From DASYXZ01 sp035934315 (GTDB lineage Bacteria > Acidobacteriota > Terriglobia > UBA7540), in contig DASYXZ010000210.1 of NCBI GenBank assembly GCA_035934315.1, positions 1-5,842 of the forward strand: a DNA stretch of 5,842 nucleotides, read 5' to 3'. The position numbers and the translations under genes were made by a program. The notes beneath the pieces are model-generated. The model was not told the origin of the DNA, ran no database searches, and worked only from the letters and a program-made list of their open reading frames with translations. This document shows, piece after piece, positions 1 to 5,447 of this stretch. Positions within the stretch are counted from its first letter, which is position 1, and each line of letters opens with the position of its first letter.

Positions 1-918
1 ATTATTGAAGCGCAGCAATTCGATCTGGCCACTCTGGCGGAGCTCTTCCAAATTACAGAAAAAATGGAGAAGGTGGTGGAGCGCGGTGGCGCCAAAAATT
101 ACGACAACCGCATTATGGCCACGCTTTTTTATGAACCCAGCACGCGCACCCGCTTTTCCTTTGAGACCGCCATGCATCGCCTGGGCGGCCGGGTGATCTC
201 CACGGAAAACGCCAAAGAGTTTTCTTCCGTGTCCAAGGGCGAGACGCTGGAGGACACGATTCGAATCATGAACGGGTACGCGGACGTCATCGTTTTGCGC
301 CACAGCGAAGTGGGCGCTTCACGCCGCGCTGCCGCGGTTTCGCGAGCCCCCATCATCAACGCGGGCGATGGCGCGGGCCAGCATCCCACCCAGGCCTTGC
401 TGGATCTCTACACCATCCGCAAGGAAATTGGCTCCATCGACGGCCTGCGCATTGCCATGGTGGGCGACCTGGCGCAGGGACGCACCGCTCGCTCGCTCGC
501 CTACCTGCTGAGCAAGTTTCGCGATATTAAAATGTATTTTGTCGCCCCGGAAGTATTACGAATGAAAGAGGACATCCTCAGCCACTTGCGCCACCACAAC
601 GTCTGGTTTACCGAGGAACCGGTTCTGGCGAAAGTCCTGCCCGAGGTGGACGTTGTTTATCAAACACGCATTCAGAAAGAGCGTTTCGGCGATCGCATTG
701 CCGATTATGAAAACTGCCGCGGCATTTACATCATCAATGAGGAATGCCTTGCCGCGATGAAGCCCAAGTCCATCATCATGCATCCCCTGCCCCGCCTGGA
801 TGAAATCACCATGGCGGTGGACAGCGACCCGCGCGCCGCTTATTTTCGCCAGGCGCAGAACGGCCTCTTTGTCCGCATGGCGCTCCTCTCTCTGGTCCTG
901 GAACAGAATGTGAATTGA
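1..918 (+). CDS. pyrB: Aspartate carbamoyltransferase catalytic chain, 5'-truncated by window edge
   Basis: This enzyme condenses carbamoyl phosphate with L-aspartate to N-carbamoyl-L-aspartate, the committed step of cytoplasmic pyrimidine synthesis. The frame is open from base 1 and gives 305 residues before TGA at 916-918. By comparison with the 311-residue E. coli chain only about 5-10 N-terminal residues are missing. Counting from the first visible residue, the carbamoyl-phosphate loop STRT is at 47-50, the mobile-loop Ser and Lys are near 75 and 79, HPTQ is at 128-131, the Arg of GRT is at 161, TRIQKER (Arg and Gln that bind aspartate) starts at 222, and HPLPR starts at 261. All expected active-site residues appear intact. 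The internal ATG at 64 is not the start, because conserved family sequence precedes it. No pyrI or pyrC follows. The family call is very secure; the true start lies outside the window. Confidence 0.97.
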   Translation: MIEAQQFDLATLAELFQITEKMEKVVERGGAKNYDNRIMATLFYEPSTRTRFSFETAMHRLGGRVISTENAKEFSSVSKGETLEDTIRIMNGYADVIVLRHSEVGASRRAAAVSRAPIINAGDGAGQHPTQALLDLYTIRKEIGSIDGLRIAMVGDLAQGRTARSLAYLLSKFRDIKMYFVAPEVLRMKEDILSHLRHHNVWFTEEPVLAKVLPEVDVVYQTRIQKERFGDRIADYENCRGIYIINEECLAAMKPKSIIMHPLPRLDEITMAVDSDPRAAYFRQAQNGLFVRMALLSLVLEQNVN

Positions 919-922
919 TTCA

Positions 923-959
923 GGCGCGCGGCGCTTTCCGCACAACGTCCGCGCCCGCC
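923..959 (+). terminator. Weak GC hairpin just after pyrB, possible terminator
   Basis: GGCGCGCGG at 923-931 can pair with CCGCG at 949-953 and CGCC at 956-959, giving nine pairs with a two-base bulge and a 17-base loop. It begins five bases after the pyrB stop. There is no T-run after it, so it is not a classical intrinsic terminator. It may only slow polymerase, stabilise the 3' end of the message, or be chance pairing in GC-rich DNA. Confidence 0.25.
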
Positions 960-1133
960 GGCATGTTCCTAAAATCATTCGCCTCAAACCGAACATCCAA
1001 AATCCGTAATTAGATTCATGCCATAGCCTGCCATTGCCGATACATCTGTTGAACAGGGCTGTAAGATAGGGCGCGGCCAATCAGCCGGTTCGGGTTGAAC
1101 CTTTTGCAACTGAACGCACAGACTAGTGAAAGG

Positions 1134-1142
1134 TGGTATGCT
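1134..1142 (+). promoter_or_regulatory. Possible extended -10 promoter element for the XRE gene
   Basis: TGGTATGCT fits the extended -10 pattern TGnTATnnT, about 55 bases upstream of the XRE start codon. No good -35 hexamer lies 16-18 bases upstream; the nearest, TTGCAA at 1104-1109, is too far away. This would give a leader of roughly 45-50 bases. The call rests on one short motif only. Confidence 0.35.
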
Positions 1143-1183
1143 CCCTACACGAGCCGGCCACTGTTTTAGCAAATCAGAAAGTT

Positions 1184-1189
1184 AAGGAG
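1184..1189 (+). promoter_or_regulatory. Ribosome binding site of the XRE gene
   Basis: AAGGAG lies seven bases before ATG at 1197, which is near-optimal spacing. It fixes the start of the regulator gene. No other gene in this window has a site this clear at its start. Confidence 0.85.
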
Positions 1190-1196
1190 CAACAGA

Positions 1197-1565
1197 ATGA
1201 CTATTGGCGTTAGGCTTCGGGAACTTCGCGAAAAGAAAGGGCTCTCTCAGGGAGACATCGAAAAGGCCACAGGTCTTTTGAGGTGTTATACCTCCCGGGT
1301 AGAGAATGGCCACACTGTACCCTCCCTCGCCACCTTGGAAAAGTTTGCGGGCGCTTTGGATGTGAAGTTGTATCAATTTTTTTATGGGGACGAGAACCCA
1401 CCATCGGCATACCCCTTGTCTTCCTCCAAGGATCTGCCCGATGTGTCCGGACCCAAAGGGGCAGAAGCTCGATTCCAGTTAAAGCTGGCAAGATTACTGA
1501 AGAACATGGTGGAATCCGATCGCAAGGTCTTGCTGACCCTGGCTAAAAAACTGGCCGATCGTTAA
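1197..1565 (+). CDS. XRE/Cro-type helix-turn-helix transcriptional regulator, 122 aa
   Basis: This is a small cytoplasmic DNA-binding regulator. Residues 3-62 form an HTH_3/XRE domain: the first helix is IGVRLRELREKKG, LSQGDIEKATG (16-26) starts the helix-turn-helix, the recognition segment includes YTSRVENG (31-38), and TVPSLATLEKFAGALDV closes the fold. Residues 64-90 are a Pro/Ser-rich linker. Residues 91-122 are predicted helical and basic (KLARLLKNM, then a Lys-rich end) and may serve dimerisation. No enzyme or ligand-binding domain is visible, so the signal is unknown. The start is set by AAGGAG seven bases upstream. The length matches stand-alone family members I associate with Acidobacteriota. 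The gene lies 239 bases before the kinase on the same strand, across a gap rich in inverted repeats, so autoregulation or control of the kinase is plausible but unproven. The family call is secure; targets are unknown. Confidence 0.93.
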   Translation: MTIGVRLRELREKKGLSQGDIEKATGLLRCYTSRVENGHTVPSLATLEKFAGALDVKLYQFFYGDENPPSAYPLSSSKDLPDVSGPKGAEARFQLKLARLLKNMVESDRKVLLTLAKKLADR

Positions 1566-1583
1566 GCCACGCCCGCGGCAGGA

Positions 1584-1614
1584 TTCTCGCTGGCTCTCTT
1601 TCCCGCCAGAAGAA
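1584..1614 (+). other. Stem-loop just downstream of the XRE gene
   Basis: CTGGC at 1590-1594 pairs with GCCAG at 1605-1609 around a ten-base pyrimidine-rich loop. TTCT (1584-1587) and AGAA (1611-1614) can extend the stem across a small bulge. It starts about 18 bases after the XRE stop. There is no T-run after it, so termination is only possible, not shown. Confidence 0.3.
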
Positions 1615-1618
1615 AGTC

Positions 1619-1646
1619 TTGACAGTTTCCAGCTCTGTCATGTGAT
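1619..1646 (+). promoter_or_regulatory. Promoter-like element TTGACA-N16-TGTGAT
   Basis: A perfect sigma70 -35 hexamer, TTGACA (1619-1624), is followed after 16 bases by TGTGAT (1641-1646), which matches four of six -10 bases. Transcription would start near 1653, giving the kinase message a leader of about 150 bases that includes the 29-codon frame at 1719. The -10 half is weak, so the call is moderate. Confidence 0.45.
1620..1640. repeat. Inverted repeat TGACAG-N9-CTGTCA, operator-like
   Basis: TGACAG (1620-1625) and CTGTCA (1635-1640) are perfect six-base inverted arms around nine bases. The left arm overlaps the -35 hexamer and the right arm ends directly before the -10-like hexamer, so a bound dimer would cover the promoter. 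The centre-to-centre spacing of 15 bases is longer than one helical turn. This is a candidate site for the XRE protein encoded just upstream, by position only. Confidence 0.45.
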
Positions 1647-1670
1647 GGACATTTTTGGATATTCGGTGGC

Positions 1671-1685
1671 GGCCAGTTCCTGGCC
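1671..1685. repeat. Inverted repeat GGCCAG-TTC-CTGGCC
   Basis: This is a perfect six-base inverted repeat with a three-base centre. It sits just upstream of the -35 zone of the extended -10 promoter at 1707-1715. It could be an operator or activator site in DNA, or a short hairpin in RNA started further upstream. GC-rich arms of this size also arise by chance. Confidence 0.35.
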
Positions 1686-1700
1686 TGCAGCCGGGATGTA

Positions 1701-1706
1701 AAGGAG
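1701..1706 (+). promoter_or_regulatory. Shine-Dalgarno-like AAGGAG upstream of the leader frame
   Basis: AAGGAG lies 12 bases before ATG at 1719, longer than the ideal 5-9. It would act only in transcripts started further upstream, for example from the promoter-like element at 1619-1646 or by read-through from the XRE gene. It also overlaps the area just before the extended -10 element. Confidence 0.35.
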
Positions 1707-1715
1707 TGATATAAT
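1707..1715 (+). promoter_or_regulatory. Extended -10 promoter TGATATAAT before the kinase gene
   Basis: TGA followed by TATAAT (1710-1715) is a perfect extended -10 element. No recognisable -35 lies at 1687-1692, which extended -10 promoters can tolerate. Transcription would start near 1722, about 80 bases before the kinase start. That start point lies just past the ATG at 1719, so this promoter would exclude translation of the leader frame from its own message. Confidence 0.5.
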
Positions 1716-1718
1716 CAA

Positions 1719-1808
1719 ATGGCAGCCTCGGAATCGGTCTTCCGGAGGCGCCAGCCGCGATTCAATAGAATAGCGCCAGGCTCTGCATCACCGGGACTTG
1801 CAGGATGA
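1719..1808 (+). CDS. Possible 29-aa leader peptide overlapping the kinase start
   Basis: A 29-codon frame starts at ATG 1719 and ends at TGA 1806-1808, overlapping the kinase ATG at 1805 as ATGA, the usual geometry of translational coupling. AAGGAG lies 12 bases upstream. The peptide is basic, with six Arg, and begins MAASESVFRRRQ. It has no signal peptide, membrane segment or recognised motif. The kinase itself lacks a good ribosome site, which makes re-initiation after this frame attractive. Against it, a perfect extended -10 element lies at 1707-1715, and a message started there would not contain this ATG. The frame may therefore be chance. The function would be regulatory, not enzymatic. 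Confidence 0.3.
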   Translation: MAASESVFRRRQPRFNRIAPGSASPGLAG

Positions 1809-4800
1809 AAGCGGCATTTTCCAGCAACGCATCGCAGCGTCCGGAAACTTTCCATCGATTTCATATTCTCGAAAATGCCCCCCAAGAAGCATTCGACGAT
1901 CTTACACAACTCGCCGCAGCATTTTGTTCCACACCTATCGCTCTGCTCAGCCTGAGCATTGAAAATCGACATTGGTTCAAGTCGAAGACAGGCTGGGACA
2001 ACAGGGAAGCTCCCCGCGATACCGGTTTCTGGGCTCACGCCACGATTGCAGACGACATCTTTATCGTCCCGGATGCCCTGACGGACAAAAGGTTCATGGC
2101 GGACCCCCTGGTGATCGCCAGTCCCGGCATTAGGTTTTATGCCGGCTTGCCCTTGTGGACGCGCGCGGGGGTGAGCCTCGGAGCGCTCTGCGTGATGGAT
2201 TATGTGCCCCACGAACTCTCTCAAGGACAGAAAGACGCTTTGAGAGCGCTGGCCCGTCAGGCTGGAGCGCAGCTTGAACTTCAACTGCAACTATCCGGTT
2301 TTCCCAACTCCTCGTCCGCTCCCGGAAAGGCCCAGGAAGACCTGGAGCGCTTGTTTATGCTGTCGCTGGACATGATGTGCGTGGCCGGCTTTGACGGCTA
2401 TTTTAAACGCGTCAATCCGGCGTGGGAAAAAACGCTCGGGTACTCGGGCGAAGAACTGATGGCAAAACCTTATCTCGACTTTGTTCATCCGGATGACCGG
2501 GAACCGACAATCTCCCAAGCCCAGAAACTGACCACCGGCGCCGTGACTATTTCATTTGAAAATCGTTATCTTGCCAGGGATGGCTCCTACAAGTGGCTTC
2601 TGTGGAATTCAACCCCGTCGGCTGAACATCAGTTGATTTACGCCGCGGCGCGGGACATTACAGATCGCAAGCGGGCTGACCAGCGCCTGGCCACAGGCTA
2701 TGCGGTGACGCGCGTACTGGCGGAATCTCTCACCCTGCAATCAGCTGCGCCTAAAATCCTGCAAGGGATTTGTGAAAGCCTGGAGTGGGCGATGGGCGTC
2801 ATCTGGCGCATCGATGAAAAAGAGGGTGTGGCGCAATTCGTCGAACTCTGGCACGTTCCCCAACTTCAATTTCCTCAGTTCGAAAATGTGACGCGCGGTG
2901 AAAGGTTCTCAAGCTCGGTGGGACTTCCGGGACGAGTATGGTCGAGCGGCCAACCCGCCTGGATTCCCGACATCGTGAAGGATGCAAATTTTCCCCGCGC
3001 CTCAATCGCCGCCCGTGAAGGGCTCCACGGAGCTTTTGGGTTTCCGGTGCGTAGCGAAGGGAAAATAATCGGCGTGATGGAATTCTTTAGCCGCGAGATT
3101 CGCCAGCCTGACCGTGAAGTGCTTGAAATGTTTGACGCCATCGGCAGCCAAATCGGTCAATTCGTGGAGCGAATACGGGCAGAAGAAGGGCTGAAGCGCT
3201 ATACGCGTGAACTGGAGATCGCCAAAAAGGTGGAAGAAGAAAACGCCGCCAGGCTCTCCCTTCTGGTTAAAGAACTGGAGAATGCCCGGCATCGGGCCGA
3301 GGACGCGACGCGCGCCAAGAGCGAGTTTCTGGCCAATATGAGCCACGAGATTCGCACCCCGATGAACGCAATTCTGGGCATGACCGACCTGGCGCTGGAT
3401 ACCAAGCTCGGTCCTGAGCAGCGCGAATATTTGAAAACAGTGAAAGGCGCGGCTGACTCTCTGGTGAATCTGGTCAACGATATCCTCGACTTTTCCAAGA
3501 TCGAGGCGCGCAAGTTCGATCTCGACCGGGTGGATTTTGACCTTCGGGAAATTCTTGATGACACCCTGAAGTTACTGGCGCTGAGAGGCACAAAGAAAAA
3601 ACTGGAACTCGCTTGCGACGTTCCGGCCGGTGTTCCGGTGTGGCTGACGGGTGATCCCGCCCGCTTGCGACAAATCATCGTAAACCTGGTGAGTAACGCG
3701 ATCAAATTCACCGAGCACGGAGAAGTGGTTCTGCGTGTTGAGACGCAAACACAAAACGACAGGGATGTGTTCCTGCATTTCAACATTGCCGATACCGGCA
3801 TTGGCATCGCGCCGGATAAGCAACAAATGATTTTTGAGGCATTCCGCCAGGCTGAGAGCTCAACCTCCCGCCAGTATGGAGGGACAGGCCTTGGCCTTAC
3901 CATTTCTGTTGAACTCGTCAAAATGATGGGCGGGCAGATCTGGGTGGAAAGCGAAACCGGTAAAGGCAGCACTTTCCACTTTACGGGGCGATTTGGACTC
4001 GCCCATGAACCAGAGGGCCGGCCGCCCAAAACCAAGCCCCTCCACTTGCAGGACTTGCCCGTCCTGGTGGTGGACGACAACGCCACGAATCGGCGCATTC
4101 TGGAAACACGGCTGTCGCAATGGCAAATGAAACCCACGTTGGCGAATGATGCCCGCATGGCGCTCGACAAGCTCCGGCGAGCGAGGCTGGCTGGCGCGCC
4201 TTTTCCCCTGGCGCTCATTGATGCTCATATGCCCGCAATGGATGGGTTTGACCTCGCCCAACGCATCATGAGACATGGCAAGCGTGCCCGGCCGGCTCTC
4301 ATCATGCTCACCTCCGCCGGCCAGCGTGGCGACCTGATCCGATGCCGCAAGCTGGGTATTCATGCCTACCTTACCAAACCGGTTAAGCACTCGGACCTGC
4401 TGGATACTATCGTCGATGTGATGAGCCACCCCGCCAGGGCCATAACCAAGACCCGCACATCCTCCGCGACGCGAGCACCCGGCCGCCCCATGCGGCGGCC
4501 AGGCAGGCGTCTGAAAATACTTTTGGCTGAAGACAATATCATCAACCAGAAACTGTCCACACGCATTCTAAGACGCCAGGGACACGCGGTGGTGGTGGTC
4601 GCAGATGGTCGAGAGGCCATCGCTGCACTCGGAAGAAAAGCCTTTGACCTGATTCTGATGGATGTCCAGTTGCCCGGGATGAGCGGGTTGGAGGCGACAG
4701 CGGCCATCCGGAAACGCGAGAAGGAGACCGGCGCCCATGTCCCCATTATTGCCACCACCGCTGATGCAATGCAGGGCGACCGCGAAAAATGCCTGGAGGC

Positions 4801-5299
4801 GGGAATGGACGCCTACATTTCAAAACCCATTCGGCCTACCGAAATCTTCAGAACTATTGCGACGGTGCTGCCGGATTTCGCGCCGTCTGCGACAGATTTG
4901 TTGCCTGCCTCCACCTTACCCGACGTTCTTGATGAACGCGCACTTTTGTCCCAGGTCGGCGGGGACATAAAACTGCTCCGCCAGTTGATAACAATTTTTC
5001 TGGCTGATTCGCCCAGGGCCCTGGCGCAAATTCAAAAAGCCATCCGGGGCGGGGACTTGGAGGCGATCAGGAAAACGGCTCATGCCTTCCGGGGCTCGGT
5101 CAGCATTTTTGCCGCTCCGGCAGCCGTGCGATCCGCCGTGGAACTTGAAACTCTGGTGAGAGAGGGTGACCTGGTCCGCATTAAAAAGGCTTTTGTCGGG
5201 CTGAAAAAAGAGACGGCAAGAATGCGGAGAAAGTTGACCGTCTTCCGGAGCGTCTATAGCGGTAATAAACGGAGACAGCATGGCTCATTCTCAATTTAA
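1805..5299 (+). CDS. Soluble hybrid sensor histidine kinase (GAF-PAS-GAF-HisKA-HATPase-REC-REC-HPt), 1164 aa
   Basis: This is a cytoplasmic multi-step phosphorelay kinase. Domains by residue: GAF 18-160; PAS 178-290, ending in ARDITDRK; GAF 300-455; coiled coil 456-508; HisKA with phospho-accepting His514 in SHEIRTPMN; HATPase 615-730 with N box NLVSNAIKFT (627), G1 DTGIGI (663), F box (676) and G2 GGTGLGL (692); REC1 752-870 with Asp757/758, Asp806, Thr836 and Lys858; REC2 903-1022 with Asp909/910 equivalents (Glu909, Asp910), Asp953, Thr985 and Lys1007; HPt about 1045-1145 with His1093 in AHAFRG. All phosphotransfer residues are present. No signal peptide or membrane segment is seen, so it senses an internal cue through GAF/PAS. 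There is no DNA-binding output and no neighbouring response regulator. The start is the first ATG after an in-frame stop at 1766; it has no strong ribosome site and overlaps a possible leader frame. The ligand is unknown. Confidence 0.96.
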   Translation: MKAAFSSNASQRPETFHRFHILENAPQEAFDDLTQLAAAFCSTPIALLSLSIENRHWFKSKTGWDNREAPRDTGFWAHATIADDIFIVPDALTDKRFMADPLVIASPGIRFYAGLPLWTRAGVSLGALCVMDYVPHELSQGQKDALRALARQAGAQLELQLQLSGFPNSSSAPGKAQEDLERLFMLSLDMMCVAGFDGYFKRVNPAWEKTLGYSGEELMAKPYLDFVHPDDREPTISQAQKLTTGAVTISFENRYLARDGSYKWLLWNSTPSAEHQLIYAAARDITDRKRADQRLATGYAVTRVLAESLTLQSAAPKILQGICESLEWAMGVIWRIDEKEGVAQFVELWHVPQLQFPQFENVTRGERFSSSVGLPGRVWSSGQPAWIPDIVKDANFPRASIAAREGLHGAFGFPVRSEGKIIGVMEFFSREIRQPDREVLEMFDAIGSQIGQFVERIRAEEGLKRYTRELEIAKKVEEENAARLSLLVKELENARHRAEDATRAKSEFLANMSHEIRTPMNAILGMTDLALDTKLGPEQREYLKTVKGAADSLVNLVNDILDFSKIEARKFDLDRVDFDLREILDDTLKLLALRGTKKKLELACDVPAGVPVWLTGDPARLRQIIVNLVSNAIKFTEHGEVVLRVETQTQNDRDVFLHFNIADTGIGIAPDKQQMIFEAFRQAESSTSRQYGGTGLGLTISVELVKMMGGQIWVESETGKGSTFHFTGRFGLAHEPEGRPPKTKPLHLQDLPVLVVDDNATNRRILETRLSQWQMKPTLANDARMALDKLRRARLAGAPFPLALIDAHMPAMDGFDLAQRIMRHGKRARPALIMLTSAGQRGDLIRCRKLGIHAYLTKPVKHSDLLDTIVDVMSHPARAITKTRTSSATRAPGRPMRRPGRRLKILLAEDNIINQKLSTRILRRQGHAVVVVADGREAIAALGRKAFDLILMDVQLPGMSGLEATAAIRKREKETGAHVPIIATTADAMQGDREKCLEAGMDAYISKPIRPTEIFRTIATVLPDFAPSATDLLPASTLPDVLDERALLSQVGGDIKLLRQLITIFLADSPRALAQIQKAIRGGDLEAIRKTAHAFRGSVSIFAAPAAVRSAVELETLVREGDLVRIKKAFVGLKKETARMRRKLTVFRSVYSGNKRRQHGSFSI

Positions 5300-5308
5300 A
5301 TATATTTA
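5297..5308. repeat. AT palindrome TAAATATATTTA at the kinase stop
   Basis: This is a perfect 12-base palindrome that includes the kinase stop codon TAA. Relative to the predicted start of transcription near 5357 it lies at about -60 to -49, where AT-rich UP elements bind the RNA polymerase alpha subunit. It stands out as the most AT-rich spot in the window. Confidence 0.45.
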
Positions 5309-5321
5309 GGCGATTATCCCC

Positions 5322-5350
5322 TTGACAAAGACAGAATACAGCAGGACAAT
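5322..5350 (+). promoter_or_regulatory. Sigma70-type promoter TTGACA-N17-GACAAT
   Basis: A perfect -35 hexamer (5322-5327), an ideal 17-base spacer and a -10 hexamer GACAAT (5345-5350, four of six matches) lie just after the kinase, with an AT palindrome upstream in UP-element position. Predicted transcription starts near 5357, leaving a leader of about 90 bases before ATG 5448. This suggests that the last gene is transcribed on its own. No intrinsic terminator is seen after the kinase. Confidence 0.6.
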
Positions 5351-5427
5351 CCGGCTAGAGAACATCATCGCAAATCCAGACGGTCGCAGTCTATTTGATT
5401 TTATCGGCGGCGCGCTGGCCGTTCTCT

Positions 5428-5434
5428 GGAAGGG
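5428..5434 (+). promoter_or_regulatory. Purine-rich possible ribosome site GGAAGGG
   Basis: GGAAGGG ends 13 bases before ATG 5448. The spacing is longer than ideal, but it is the only Shine-Dalgarno-like sequence near that start, and none is visible before the alternative TTG at 5322. Confidence 0.35.
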
Positions 5435-5447
5435 TTGGCCGAAGATT

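Larger units (their letters stand above)
919..1196. other. Intergenic region between pyrB and the XRE gene
   Basis: This 278-base gap shows no convincing coding frame on either strand. It is more AT-rich in its middle (about 965-1060) than the genes beside it. It holds the weak hairpin after pyrB, a five-pair stem GGTTC/GAACC at 1087-1101 followed by TTTT, and a possible extended -10 element near 1134-1142. Its length, and the good ribosome site before the next gene, suggest that the XRE gene is transcribed separately from pyrB. Confidence 0.6.

Noticed and set aside
64..66. ATG 64 as the pyrB start
   Set aside because: The frame is open to base 1 and the upstream 21 residues align well with the N-terminal helix of the family, so the start lies outside the window.
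5..196. Short + frame of 63 codons at the left edge
   Set aside because: It is an out-of-frame reading of pyrB, rich in Trp, Arg and Pro; the pyrB frame contains the STRT motif.
556..1080. Antisense open frame of 174 codons across the pyrB end
   Set aside because: Most of it is opposite conserved pyrB sequence and the product has no recognisable domain.
1087..1105. GGTTC-GGGTT-GAACC hairpin followed by TTTT as an intrinsic terminator
   Set aside because: Only five pairs and four T residues, placed 170 bases after pyrB and just before the XRE gene's likely promoter; too weak to call.
1667..1690. Sigma54 (-24/-12) promoter before the kinase
   Set aside because: TGGC is present, but the expected TTGCA at the -12 position with the correct spacing is not.
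1715..2290. Antisense open frame of 191 codons covering the kinase start
   Set aside because: It lies opposite the first GAF domain, has no ribosome site and no recognisable motif; the + strand reading is clearly real.
3344..3346. Phytochrome-type photoreceptor interpretation of the kinase
   Set aside because: The GAF domains lack a recognisable chromophore-binding Cys context and no PHY domain is seen; an ordinary GAF/PAS sensor fits better.
3199..4218. Long antisense open frame (339 codons) opposite the kinase core
   Set aside because: Its product is Ser/Arg-rich low-complexity sequence typical of a GC-rich antisense shadow, and it overlaps unmistakable HisKA and HATPase coding sequence.
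4737..4970. Alternative + frame of 77 codons inside the kinase
   Set aside because: It is a shifted reading of REC2, Arg/Pro/Cys-rich and without a ribosome site.
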